Positions 38,858-49,329 of a DNA stretch of 64,000 nt are shown piece after piece (within the stretch, counting starts at the first letter, position 1; each line of letters starts with the position of its first letter). Origin of the DNA: Pectobacterium sp. CFBP8739 (lineage in GTDB: Bacteria > Pseudomonadota > Gammaproteobacteria > Enterobacterales > Enterobacteriaceae). Position numbers and translations under genes: made by a program. The stretch lies in contig NZ_JACDRR010000010.1 of assembly GCF_013449375.1 (NCBI RefSeq), positions 403,997 through 467,996 on the forward strand. Reading direction: 5' to 3'. The notes under the pieces were generated by a model. The model did no database searches, was not told the DNA's origin, and was given only the letters and a program-made list of their open reading frames with translations.

Positions 38858-38911
38858 CCCCCGACTTCACGCTGCCAGCAGACCAACGTGCAGGCAGCGT
38901 GAAGTCGGGGG
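38858..38911 (+). other. Strong intergenic hairpin between iolE and iolB
   Basis: A 19-bp perfect stem: CCCCCGACTTCACGCTGCC (38858-38876) with its exact complement at 38893-38911, and a 16-nt loop. There is no T run, so it is not a standard terminator. It ends five bases before the AAAGGAGG ribosome binding site of iolB. It may protect the 3' end of the upstream mRNA or set the iolB level. Confidence 0.85.
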
Positions 38912-38929
38912 AGATAAAGGAGGCAAAAG

Positions 38930-39766
38930 ATGTCCCGACTGTTATCACGCCATCGTGCCCCTGACGAACAGGGCCGTACGCAGCACATCACGCCGGAAAC
39001 GGCAGGCTGGCGATACGTGGGGTTCGATGTATATCAACTGGCACCAGAACAGGTGCTCTCGTTACCTGCCAGCGATAACGAACATTGTCTGGTGCTGGTG
39101 AGCGGCAAAGCGACGGTGGTCACGCCGAGCGAGCGCTTCGAGCACATTGGCGACAGAATGAGCCCGTTTGAGCGCAGAAAACCCTATGCGGTTTATGTCA
39201 CGGCGGGAGAGTCGGTGACGGTCACGGCGCACACGGCGCTGGAACTGGCGGTTTGTGCCGCACCGGGGTTCGGCACGCATCCAACTCGGCTGATTGCGCC
39301 GCAAGATATCGACGCCGAGCAGCGTGGAGTCGGCAATAATCAGCGCTATGTGCATAATATTTTGCCCGAAGACAAAGAGGCGGATAGCCTGCTGGTGGTT
39401 GAAGTGTACACTGATGAAGGCTGCACCAGCTCTTATCCCAGCCACAAGCACGATGTCGATAACCCGCCGAACGAAACCTATCTGGAAGAAACTTACTATC
39501 ATCGTTTGAATCCAGAGCAGGGGTTTTGCCTGCAACGCGTCTATACCGATGACCGGTCATTAGATGAATGCATGGCTGTCTACAATAGGGATGTGGTGCA
39601 GGTGCCACGTGGTTATCACCCTGTCGCCACTATCGCAGGCTATGACAGTTATTATCTGAATGTGATGGCAGGCCCGACGCGCCAGTGGCGTTTTACCTGG
39701 GAAGCGGATCACCAGTGGATCAACAGTCCCGAGTATGCGGATAAACACCAGCAGGGCAACGGGTAG
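38930..39766 (+). CDS. iolB: 5-Deoxy-glucuronate isomerase (IolB)
   Basis: Converts 5-deoxyglucuronate to 2-deoxy-5-ketogluconate. The 278-aa double cupin shows GWRYVGFDVYQL in the N-terminal half and the family core YTDEGCTSSYPSHKHD, ETYLEETYYHRLNPEQGF and VPRGYHPVATIAGYDSYYLNVMAGP, with the metal-binding His residues in SHKHD. AAAGGAGG precedes the ATG. Last gene of the inositol operon; no clear terminator is visible in the 118 bp that follow. Confidence 0.94.
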   Translation: MSRLLSRHRAPDEQGRTQHITPETAGWRYVGFDVYQLAPEQVLSLPASDNEHCLVLVSGKATVVTPSERFEHIGDRMSPFERRKPYAVYVTAGESVTVTAHTALELAVCAAPGFGTHPTRLIAPQDIDAEQRGVGNNQRYVHNILPEDKEADSLLVVEVYTDEGCTSSYPSHKHDVDNPPNETYLEETYYHRLNPEQGFCLQRVYTDDRSLDECMAVYNRDVVQVPRGYHPVATIAGYDSYYLNVMAGPTRQWRFTWEADHQWINSPEYADKHQQGNG

Positions 39767-39884
39767 TTCCTATAATGGCAAGCGAGCTTAAGTATGGGCA
39801 GTGGCTTATGGATAACTTGTAGGTCGCTGCCCTATTATTTGGGGAAACGCATTTCTGGAAAAATAGTGGGTTAACCAGATGCTT

Positions 39885-40206
39885 TTAATCAGTTTCATCT
39901 AACAGCAGGTCGCTTTCATAATCCTGACCGCCATGCCAAATGCCCAGAACCGTTACCGCTTTTTTTCTCTTTTTCCACCATAAAAGCAATGAGTGTTCTT
40001 TTACGATGATTGGTAACACGCAGCCCTGGTAAGATATCGCTGCGTTGGTTTCCTCTTTCAGGGAATAACTCAAGCGATTCGCAATAACTGACAATGCTTT
40101 CGGTATAGCTGAGTGCTGTTTTGGGTGAGGCAACTTTCGCTATGTAGCGATACAGTGCTGCCAGTTGTTCTTCCGCTTCCGGTGCGAATATGACCCTGTA
40201 GTCCAT
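39885..40206 (-). pseudogene. ParE/RelE-type toxin, frameshifted
   Basis: The N-terminal frame (MDYRVIFAPEAEEQLAALYRYIA and on to LIAFMVEKEKK, quoted in part) is a normal ParE-like toxin, but after a run of seven A on the coding strand (39960-39966) it runs into SGNGSGHLAWRSGL and stops at 39916. The expected ending, AVTVLGIWHGGQDYES, lies in the next frame and stops at 39885. One A fewer would restore a protein of about 106 aa. The antitoxin gene is intact and overlaps by one base. Transcript slippage at the A run could in principle restore it. Confidence 0.8.
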
Positions 40207-40484
40207 TACTCTTCTCCGGTCATCTTCCTGAACTCGGCTTTTAATCTATTTCTAATGTCGCTACTGCTGAGGCTTTCTGTTTCACCGCGTTGCAGCGCGT
40301 TCCAGGCGGGAACGACTTGTTCTTGCAGCCAACTCTCTACTGCATTATCGCGTGCAATCAGCGCTCGAAGTCCTTCCCGAATAACCTCACTTTCTGACGC
40401 GTATTCACCGCTGGCAACTCGGGCTTTCACCTGAGCAGCCATTTCATTCGGTAGCGTTATACTCATCTGTTGTGTTGTTCTCAT
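40206..40484 (-). CDS. ParD-type antitoxin (ribbon-helix-helix)
   Basis: A 92-aa antitoxin: the N-terminal strand QQMSITLPNEMAAQVKARV and SESEVIREGLRALIARD form the ribbon-helix-helix that binds DNA, and the C-terminal half (LQRGETESLSSSDIRNRLKAEF) should wrap the toxin. A later start at MSITLP is possible. It overlaps the damaged toxin gene in TAATG. With the toxin broken, it may persist as an orphan regulator or immunity against related toxins. Confidence 0.85.
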   Translation of the reverse strand: MRTTQQMSITLPNEMAAQVKARVASGEYASESEVIREGLRALIARDNAVESWLQEQVVPAWNALQRGETESLSSSDIRNRLKAEFRKMTGEE

Positions 40485-40560
40485 TGCCTACCCCTTGAGC
40501 TTACCGATAGGATTTAATCATACTCATTATTTCCCATGTTGTCAGGGGCGAGCCACTGAA

Positions 40561-41250
40561 TCAACCGTCTCGGTTCATCGAAATAGTATCGAGCTTACCT
40601 TCTTTCAAATAGCCAATATGGCTTGCCATTAGCTCGGCTTCCTGTTCGCTGTGTGTGACCAGAAGCGCGGTTTGTCCGGCGTCGCGCAGGATGTCGCGCA
40701 CCTCCTGTCCCAGCCGTTTGCGGCTGTCGGGATCGAGGCTGGATAGCGGTTCGTCGAGCAGTAGCACAGCAGGTTGCGGAGCCAGCGCCCGCGCCAGCGC
40801 GATACGCTGCTGTTGTCCGCCGGACATCTCATGCGGGTAGCGTTGTGCCAGCGAGACGAGATCGACTAGCTCAAGCATGGCGCGGACGCGTGATTGCTGT
40901 AGACCTTGCGGCTGTTTTCTCAGGCCAAAGGCAATATTCTGCGCGGCGGTCAGATGGGGAAACAGCGCATAATCCTGAAATACCATCCCGACGTTGCGCT
41001 GTTCCGGCGGCAGATGGAGGTCGGGGCCGGCTACACAACGTCCGCCGACGTGAATCGTTCCCTGAGTCAGGTGCTCAAAACCGGCAATTGCGCGTAAAGC
41101 CGTGGTTTTACCGCATCCTGATGCACCTAGTAGGCAAGCCAGTTCACCCGCGGCAACTTCCATAGAGAAACCGTTCAGCACGTGATGAAGATTATGCTTG
41201 TGCCCGTAGGCGACGTGGACATTATTCAGAACGAGTGTAGCCTCAGACAC
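40561..41250 (-). CDS. Ferric iron ABC transporter ATPase (FbpC/AfuC type, short form)
   Basis: A 229-aa ATPase with Walker A LLGASGCGKTTALRAI, Q-loop MVFQDYALFPHLT, signature EMSGGQQQRIALARALA, and Walker B VLLLDEPLSSLDPDSR. It is about 120 residues shorter than typical FbpC because the C-terminal regulatory domain is missing; the end at NRDG looks natural rather than broken. It follows the permease gene on the same strand with a 21-bp gap and should energise ferric-iron uptake. Confidence 0.88.
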   Translation of the reverse strand: MSEATLVLNNVHVAYGHKHNLHHVLNGFSMEVAAGELACLLGASGCGKTTALRAIAGFEHLTQGTIHVGGRCVAGPDLHLPPEQRNVGMVFQDYALFPHLTAAQNIAFGLRKQPQGLQQSRVRAMLELVDLVSLAQRYPHEMSGGQQQRIALARALAPQPAVLLLDEPLSSLDPDSRKRLGQEVRDILRDAGQTALLVTHSEQEAELMASHIGYLKEGKLDTISMNRDG

Positions 41251-41271
41251 CTTGACTCTTCCTCATGATTT

Positions 41272-42936
41272 TCATTCTTTCTCAACCGACGTTTTTAGCT
41301 GGCTGCGCGCCAGCAGCACAACGGGCAGTGTACCCGCCAGCACAATCAGCAGTGCGGCAATCGCGCCTTCTTCGTAGGTGCCTCTGGCGGCTTCGGCATA
41401 CAGAACGGTCGCCAGCGTTTCGAAATTGACCGGCCGCAGCAGCAGCGTGGCGGGGAGTTCTTTCATCGCGTCGGCAAACACCAGCAGCGCACTGGTCACC
41501 AGCGCGGGGCGCAGCAGGGGAAGGTGTACGCGGAAAAACGTGACGAATTCACTTTCGCCCAGCAGTCGCGACGCCTGCTCCATCACGGGAGGAATGCGTG
41601 TCAGCCCAGCATCGAGCGCACCAATACCCATCGCCATGAAGCGAATCGCGCAGCAGATCACTAGCAGGATACCCGCGGAAAGCAGCGGCAATCCTTTATA
41701 GCCAATCAATCCCGCGAGGAAATTATCCGTTGCCATGCCGGGTGTCATCAGGCCAATTGCCAGCACTGTACCGGGTACGGCATAGCCCAGCGACGCGATT
41801 CTCATTAGGGTGCGGCGACGTTCCGGTGATCGGTCGGTGATGGCCGAATGACGGGCATACCACGCAATAATCAGGCTGACGAACGTCACGACCAGCGTGA
41901 CGCCAACGGCCAGCAGAAGCGAGTTCTGTAACGACTGTATCAGCCCGGCGGATATCGTCACGCTATCACCCAGCCGTTTGGCGCTTTCCCAGGCCAGAAA
42001 GAGGGCTGGGGCGATAAAGCCAAGCAGGATCGGTAATGCCGTCGCGCAGGTTGCCAGCCAGGCGCGAACGCCTTTCAACGGCGCGGGCACGATGCCGCGC
42101 ATCTGTCGGCTGGTGCCGTAGCGCTGGTTTTTCCGGCCGTAATATTCCAGCGTCAGTAGCAGGATGACCACCATCAGCATGGTGCAGGCAATTTGTGCCG
42201 CTGCCGGTAAATCCGAACGGGTGACCCAAGTAGTGTAAACCGTCACGGTCAGCGTATTCACCCCAAGGAATTCGGAGGCACCAATATCATTCAGCGTTTC
42301 CAGCAAGGCCAGACTGGTGCCGACGGCCAACGCAGGGCGCGCCATCGGCAGGGCGACGTGCAGGAAAGTGCCCGTTGCGCTCAATCCTAGCGTGCGTGCG
42401 GCTTCCAGCAAGTGTGCTGGCTGACTGATAAACATCGCGCGCATGGTTAGATAAACGTACGGATAGAGCACCAGCCCGAGCAGCAAAATCGCGCCCGTCA
42501 TGGAGCGCAGATCCGGCAAGCGGAACTGACGCGGGCTGTCGTAGCCCAGCACACTGCGGATCGCTTCCTGAATCGGCCCAATGGGATGCAGTAGATCGAG
42601 CCAGGCAAACGCGACAATGTAGGTTGGCATCGCCAGCGGCAGCAGCAGCGCCCAGCTAACGAATTGCCTGCCTGGGAAATCAAACGCGGTCACCAGCCAG
42701 GCGCAACCTGCGCCAATCACCATGACGAGCGCGCCGACGCCGACGAGCAGAATCAACGTATTGAGCGCGGCATCGGGCAGCACGTAGCGCATCAGGTGAT
42801 CCCAATGGCCAACACCCGCGCCAGCCGCTAGCCAAAGCAGGGAAACCAGCGGGGCCAGAACACCGAGAGCAATGATGACGACAGCGATGCGAAGCGGAGA
42901 AAAAAAGAGGCGCGGTCGCCCGAAGGCGCCGCGCAT
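41272..42936 (-). CDS. Ferric iron ABC transporter permease with fused membrane domains (FbpB/SfuB type)
   Basis: A 554-aa inner-membrane protein with about twelve hydrophobic helices in two homologous halves. Each half carries the cytoplasmic EAA-type loop: LLEAARTLGLSATGTFLHVALPMARPAL (quoted for place only, in pieces of the sequence near residue 210) and MEQASRLLGESEF with FFRVHLPLLRPAL near residue 480. This fused layout is typical of FbpB. The ATG at 42936 starts MRGAFGRPR; a TTG at 42969 is in frame but overlaps the binding-protein gene. Confidence 0.9.
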   Translation of the reverse strand: MRGAFGRPRLFFSPLRIAVVIIALGVLAPLVSLLWLAAGAGVGHWDHLMRYVLPDAALNTLILLVGVGALVMVIGAGCAWLVTAFDFPGRQFVSWALLLPLAMPTYIVAFAWLDLLHPIGPIQEAIRSVLGYDSPRQFRLPDLRSMTGAILLLGLVLYPYVYLTMRAMFISQPAHLLEAARTLGLSATGTFLHVALPMARPALAVGTSLALLETLNDIGASEFLGVNTLTVTVYTTWVTRSDLPAAAQIACTMLMVVILLLTLEYYGRKNQRYGTSRQMRGIVPAPLKGVRAWLATCATALPILLGFIAPALFLAWESAKRLGDSVTISAGLIQSLQNSLLLAVGVTLVVTFVSLIIAWYARHSAITDRSPERRRTLMRIASLGYAVPGTVLAIGLMTPGMATDNFLAGLIGYKGLPLLSAGILLVICCAIRFMAMGIGALDAGLTRIPPVMEQASRLLGESEFVTFFRVHLPLLRPALVTSALLVFADAMKELPATLLLRPVNFETLATVLYAEAARGTYEEGAIAALLIVLAGTLPVVLLARSQLKTSVEKE

Positions 42937-42952
42937 CGTTGACGAACCGGTC

Positions 42953-43999
42953 TTATTGATCGAATCCAACTTTATCTACCAACTGACTGGCCTGTTTACG
43001 GAATTTAACGATGTCGGTCAGCGGAATGCTATCCACAGTAACTTCACCAATCGTGCTGCCAATGGTGGAATCCAGCGTGACGCCTTTGCGAACTGGATAT
43101 TCATAGTTTGCCTGTGCGTAGATCTGCTGAGCTGGAGCGGAGACCAGATATTCCATCAATTTCACGGCTTGATCTTTATGCGGAGCGTGGCGTGCAACGG
43201 CTGCACCGCTGATATTGACGTGTGTGCCGCCGTTTTCAAAGGTAGGCTGAACCACCTTGATGGCATCGCCCCATTTACGGGCGTCGGTGCCTTCTTTGGC
43301 ATTCTTCATGTGGCCGACATAATAAGAGTTCGCCAGACCCACATCGCAGATGCCGCCGAGGATATCGCGCGCAACGTCGCGGTCACCACCGGTGGCTTTA
43401 CGCGCCAGATTGTCTTTCACGCCGCGCAGCCAGGTTTCGGTTTTGGCTTCACCGTGGTGGGCAATCATCGCGGCAACCAGTGCGGTATTGTAAGGGTGTT
43501 GACCCGCTCGGATACACACTTTGCCTTTCCATTTTGGATCGGCCAGATTTTCGTAAGTAATGCCGGTCAGCGGCAGGGATTTTTCCGCGTAGAGCACGCG
43601 TGAACGCATCGACAGGCCAAACCATTGATTGTCTTTATCGCGCAGCGCAGCCGGGATGACCTCGGTTAGCGTGCTGGACTGAATCGGCTGTGTGACACCG
43701 GCGTCTACCAGATCGATCAGGTTACCGGCATCAACGGTCATCAGCAGGTCAGCCGGAGAGTTCTGGCCTTCTGCCTTCACTCGTTCCAGCATACCGTCCT
43801 TGATGAACACGGTATTGACTTTAACCGACGTCTCTTTGGTGAATGCATCCAGCAGCGGCTGAATCAGGCCTGGCTCACGCGTGGTGTAGAGGGTCAGTGA
43901 GTCATCTGCGGCAGCAGGCAGGGCGTAGGCCACCATCAGTGATGAAGCCAGCGTCAGCAGGCGCGCTTTTTTGCGCAGAACAGACAGCGTTTTTGACAT
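42953..43999 (-). CDS. Ferric iron ABC transporter periplasmic binding protein (FbpA/AfuA type)
   Basis: A 348-aa periplasmic protein. The signal peptide (LLTLASSLMVAYALPAAA) is followed by LTLYTTREPGLIQPLLDAF, ADLLMTVDAGNLIDL, WFGLSMRSRVLYAE and GLANSYYVGHM, where the paired Tyr are the iron ligands in this family. The ATG at 43999 has GGAGAAG before it; the frame open to 44071 lies in the promoter. First gene of the operon. A weak Fur-like sequence lies 76-94 bp upstream. Confidence 0.9.
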   Translation of the reverse strand: MSKTLSVLRKKARLLTLASSLMVAYALPAAADDSLTLYTTREPGLIQPLLDAFTKETSVKVNTVFIKDGMLERVKAEGQNSPADLLMTVDAGNLIDLVDAGVTQPIQSSTLTEVIPAALRDKDNQWFGLSMRSRVLYAEKSLPLTGITYENLADPKWKGKVCIRAGQHPYNTALVAAMIAHHGEAKTETWLRGVKDNLARKATGGDRDVARDILGGICDVGLANSYYVGHMKNAKEGTDARKWGDAIKVVQPTFENGGTHVNISGAAVARHAPHKDQAVKLMEYLVSAPAQQIYAQANYEYPVRKGVTLDSTIGSTIGEVTVDSIPLTDIVKFRKQASQLVDKVGFDQ

Positions 44000-44074
44000 G
44001 TTATTATCTTCTCCAGAGTGAATGTGATGCGTAAATGAATAAAATAAGGAGATATTTTCGGCAGGTGACAAAAA

Positions 44075-44093
44075 CTATATATGATAATCACTC
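44075..44093. promoter_or_regulatory. Weak Fur-box-like sequence before the iron transporter
   Basis: The core GATAATCA (44083-44090) matches the Fur consensus centre; overall I count about 12 of 19 consensus bases. Iron repression is expected for this operon type, so the site is plausible but not strong. The rest of 44000-44264 shows no gene. Confidence 0.4.
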
Positions 44094-44264
44094 TTGTTTG
44101 CAATCTCATTAGTGCTTGCGCGCTGTTATCGTGATGACGGTCAACATAGCTTTTTTCACTTTAATCACGTTTTTTTCCCATCACACGGTTTTTTCAATCA
44201 CGTTGCTTCCCATGACAACGGTCCCCTGTCGTTGCTCACACGGCCTGCGGCAAGCGTCTGCCTG

Positions 44265-46273
<2,009 letters not shown>

Positions 46274-46279
46274 AGCAGA

Positions 46280-46396
46280 ATGGAAGGGGAGCCTGATGAC
46301 GTGATTCGACGGGCTGATGCTGCAATGTACGCCAATAAAGTCACGCGAGAAAAAGATCAAACCCGCGCTTTTGAGGTCATCGCAGCACAACCATAA
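46280..46396 (+). pseudogene. C-terminal scrap of a GGDEF diguanylate cyclase
   Basis: A 38-codon plus-strand frame ends a GGDEF domain: DDVIRRADAAMYANKVTRE is the typical terminal helix of these enzymes. All upstream parts, including the active site, are missing, and it lies antisense to the damaged N-terminus of the EIIBC gene. It is a relic marking the outer end of a deletion or rearrangement. Confidence 0.7.
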
Positions 46397-46426
46397 ATGC
46401 CCTAGGCAGAGGTCATCATCTGCTTA

Positions 46427-47233
46427 TCAGGCACCTTTGGTTTCATCCAACGTGAGTTTGCCATCTTTTAAATGAAGTTTGGTGAGGGAGAGAAGTTCAA
46501 ACAGGCGGTTGAACGGATCGGCATCTTTGCCTGATTCCCCAGTCATAAAGTTGAAGTCCATCTCTATCAGGTACTTCAGACGTGGTACATAGCCTTCCGG
46601 TGCCTGCGCTTGTTCAATTAATGGCAGACCCTCATGGTGCTCTAACACCATTTTGAAAAATTCGGTTTGTTTAAACTCACCGCGACTCCACTCCAGTTTG
46701 CTTTGTGCTATGGCCATCGTGCGCCACACTTGTTCCTGGTCATAAGCCTCGCTCCAGGCCGCACGCCGCTCATTCACCGTAAAGGTTCCGCTATCGTCAT
46801 AGGTAATCAGCGCCAGCTGTTCACGAGACAGGCCTTTGAAGGGATTACTTCCTTGACCGTTGTTATAGGCTGTTGCTTGTTTTGCTCTGGCTAACCGCTC
46901 GGGGTCATCACTATCGGGGACTTCCGCATCGTGAGTTTTTCTGTTGTTAGCGTAATTCACACCGAGAATTTCATCATGTGTACTTTTGGCTTTGGCTGCC
47001 AATGCATTGCGATCGCTTGTTGCATCTCTGGCTTCGGCCCTGACGGCGGCGTCGCTGAGCTGTTTTGCCAGCGTTGTAATGCCGCTATTCTTTTTATTTG
47101 AATAACCATCAGACGCCGTAGATGCAGGCTGTGTGTTTTCGGATACGTTTTCCTGCTTTTTTATCGAGCGACTGTCATTGGTGGACTGTGCATCTGCCAC
47201 CGTACTTTTTGAAAGGCCATTGAAGTTAATCAT
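46427..47233 (-). CDS. Unrecognised 268-aa protein with a Ser/Asn-rich N-terminus
   Basis: I do not recognise the family. Residues 1-60 are rich in Ser, Asn, Thr and Lys and look disordered; a helical Ala-rich stretch (residues about 60-95, LSDAAVRAEARDATSD) follows; the C-terminal 130 residues hold LSREQLALITYDDSGTFTVNERRAAW, in which a calcium-loop-like DDSGTFTVNE is visible, and an amphipathic remainder. No signal peptide or membrane helix. The disordered N-terminus recalls secreted or surface-structure substrates, but this is only a guess. A good start lies at 47233 with GAGAAGAACG upstream. Confidence 0.7.
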   Translation of the reverse strand: MINFNGLSKSTVADAQSTNDSRSIKKQENVSENTQPASTASDGYSNKKNSGITTLAKQLSDAAVRAEARDATSDRNALAAKAKSTHDEILGVNYANNRKTHDAEVPDSDDPERLARAKQATAYNNGQGSNPFKGLSREQLALITYDDSGTFTVNERRAAWSEAYDQEQVWRTMAIAQSKLEWSRGEFKQTEFFKMVLEHHEGLPLIEQAQAPEGYVPRLKYLIEMDFNFMTGESGKDADPFNRLFELLSLTKLHLKDGKLTLDETKGA

Positions 47234-47341
47234 TCGTTCTTCTCACTCGTTGTGATTCAGGGATAAGTAACGACTCATGCTGCTTATCCCTATTCATAAA
47301 AAATGCCTGAGTGGTTGCTCAGCGATTTTTCAGTACGGGTG

Positions 47342-47794
47342 TTATCTCATGGTAATTTCTACATCTGAGTCGTGAGTATTGACGTTGGCATACGTTACTC
47401 TTAAGTCACAGCGTGCGCCGTTGCTAGGCGTGGTGCTCTTAGTCCATTGGGGGATTTTATTTCCCAACACATATTTCACAGTATACGTCATATCAAACTG
47501 GCAAACTTTGGCTCCAACTTTGTAACGAACATGCATTGAACCAACGTCACTGATTGGATTGGAGATCGTATATTGATTTGAATTCCCAGACTTGACGAAT
47601 TCACTCGGTGTAGGTGACGCATTCGCCTGTGAAAAAATTTCTGCTGTCGTTGTTGGCGAAAAAATGGCATCCGGAGCACTGGATGCGCCAAGATTCTTAA
47701 AGGTGACATTGAATTTCGGGCCCGCATTAGCCGCTGCTGATGCTAAAAAGGCTGTCATGAACAGTGAGGACAACAGGATATTGCTTGATTCCAT
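47342..47794 (-). CDS. Small secreted protein of unknown function
   Basis: 150 aa. A clear signal peptide (LLSSLFMTAFLASAAANA, cleavage near ANA) leads a beta-rich mature domain of about 125 aa with two Cys (VCQFDMTY and ARCDLRVTY) that may form a disulphide. The domain resembles small beta-sandwich surface proteins, but I cannot name a family. The ATG at 47794 has GGAG eight bases upstream; the ATG at 47818 does not. Its promoter region is long and AT-rich. Confidence 0.7.
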   Translation of the reverse strand: MESSNILLSSLFMTAFLASAAANAGPKFNVTFKNLGASSAPDAIFSPTTTAEIFSQANASPTPSEFVKSGNSNQYTISNPISDVGSMHVRYKVGAKVCQFDMTYTVKYVLGNKIPQWTKSTTPSNGARCDLRVTYANVNTHDSDVEITMR

Positions 47795-48310
47795 TTGAAA
47801 AACTCCATGTATTTTCATCTGCGACCACAGTCTTTTTATTTTTTCTAACCGATCACGCGGAATACGACGCTGTGTGCTGTAGCCATAAACGCAGGCAGAC
47901 CGCGTGATTTAATAATAAATCGGCATTTTATAAAAAATGTTTAAGTATTTATGGTTATTTTCATAACGCCCTATAGGGTTTGAAAATCTATTTTCTTTCT
48001 ATTCTTAGTTTATCTACGCTAATAATAATCATGATAATTATTAATTTGCATGTTCTATTTCTCCAAAGTGGGGTGATTGTGTTAGACGAACCGCTATAGA
48101 TAGGTTTCACGTACTGAATGAGATAATCAACTAATGCTAATATGGTTATTTGGAACAATCGAAGGGGAGGGACACAGGGGCGCTTGGTAAGTCAAAAGAC
48201 ATCCAGCGCCTGTTTTAATGAGAGCGGGTACTAAAGGTAGCGCTTAAATCATTCGAACTGCGGGAAAATCGATACAGGGGCAGCTTGAATAGTGATGAAA
48301 CTATATTGCT
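47795..48310. promoter_or_regulatory. Long AT-rich intergenic region with a Fur-box-like site
   Basis: 516 bp without a credible gene. At 48018-48036 the sequence around ATAATAATCATGATA matches about 15 of 19 bases of the Fur consensus. It lies about 225 bp upstream of the small secreted protein on the minus strand. The remainder (48150-48300) is less AT-rich and shows nothing I can identify. Confidence 0.4.
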
Positions 48311-48649
48311 TTACCAGCCGCAGACGTTAGTCTCTTCATCTGCATCGTAACCGCGTACGATATTAACGAGATCTTTTACCGCTTCAGCCGAAACTGTCTT
48401 GTCTTTTAATTCATCAACCGTAGAGAGCGCTTTATCGACGGATACGCCGTTATTATTATTTGTGACCGTTAGCAAAAAACCTTTTTTATTTTCTCTGGTT
48501 GATGACAATTCATTGAGTAATTCAACCACTGCACTTGTGGCGAAATCAGGCACATAAAACGCCATCGGCTTGAGATAGACTTTCTCTGCCTTTTCCTTAT
48601 TGTCTCGGTTCAACAGTGTTAATGAATACCCTTTGTTTTCACTTGTCAT
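48311..48649 (-). CDS. Unrecognised 112-aa protein ending in Cys-Gly-Trp
   Basis: No family recognised. The N-terminal part (YSLTLLNRDNKEKAEKVYLKPMAFYVPDF, quoted in part) looks folded, the middle is polar, and the last residues are acidic and end DEETNVCGW with the only Cys three from the C-terminus. It is ten bases downstream of a cupin-like gene and has its own GAGGT ribosome binding site, so the two form an operon. The odd C-terminus could be a modification or thiol-anchoring site; that is speculation. Confidence 0.65.
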   Translation of the reverse strand: MTSENKGYSLTLLNRDNKEKAEKVYLKPMAFYVPDFATSAVVELLNELSSTRENKKGFLLTVTNNNNGVSVDKALSTVDELKDKTVSAEAVKDLVNIVRGYDADEETNVCGW

Positions 48650-48659
48650 TATGCTTACC

Positions 48660-48992
48660 TCAACCTTCTATCAGAATTTTTGGATCGACATAAAAATCTA
48701 CGTTGAATAGCGTATCATCAGATAACGCTTCTATTCTGTGCCATTTTTCTGGCGGGAATACGCCAAATTGTCCGGCTTCAATAGTCAGTGTTTCGACGGG
48801 ATCAGGACTGGTCTCATTGGCGTAACCATAATAACGGATTGTCCCTTGCATCACGCACAAACGTGGGTAAACACCTTGTCGTGTTCCGGCATCCAAATGG
48901 CGTTTCCAGATAGATGCTGGTGCCGTTTCCTTTGTCCAAAAAGGCGTTGTACGAGTGTGAATATAATTCGCGGGTATGACAATTCGTTCCAT
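48660..48992 (-). CDS. Cupin-like DUF1971/TehB N-terminal-domain protein
   Basis: A 110-aa protein resembling the small beta-barrel found at the N-terminus of TehB and in stand-alone DUF1971 proteins: PFWTKETAPASIWKRH, YPRLCVMQGTIRYYGY, and EAGQFGVFPPEKWHRIEAL, with the conserved PPEKWH motif. The family is linked to tellurite resistance and unknown metabolite binding. It is the first gene of a two-gene minus-strand unit with the 112-aa protein and is divergent from the flavin reductase. Confidence 0.8.
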   Translation of the reverse strand: MERIVIPANYIHTRTTPFWTKETAPASIWKRHLDAGTRQGVYPRLCVMQGTIRYYGYANETSPDPVETLTIEAGQFGVFPPEKWHRIEALSDDTLFNVDFYVDPKILIEG

Positions 48993-49329
48993 GTTTAAAC
49001 CTCATGTTTTACCCAGTCCCATGATGGGTGGGAAGGAAAGAATGATATGATGTATATCATATACCTCTTTTTGTGTTTGTGAATTGTTTTCTGCTAATTA
49101 ATTCTTACAGTACCGCAACATTTTGCAGAAAATCCATATTATCAGGGGCAATACTTCCCTATTTGGTTATTTATCTCATCTCACTGGTGGAGATAAAAAC
49201 TAACATCAAGGAATAGTTACATTAAGTTATTTTTTTTGATGTTCCCCTTATTAGTGATGTTGATTCTAAAAAACATCCTTATTGGTACTCAATTAGGGTT
49301 ATTGTTAAAGATAAATCAAAGGAGTAAAA
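48993..49329. promoter_or_regulatory. Divergent AT-rich promoter region
   Basis: 337 bp between the cupin-like gene and the flavin reductase. Apart from a short repeated ATGAT/ATCAT palindrome near 49045-49065 (ATGATATGATGTATATCAT) I see no hairpin, operator or ORF. Confidence 0.4.
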
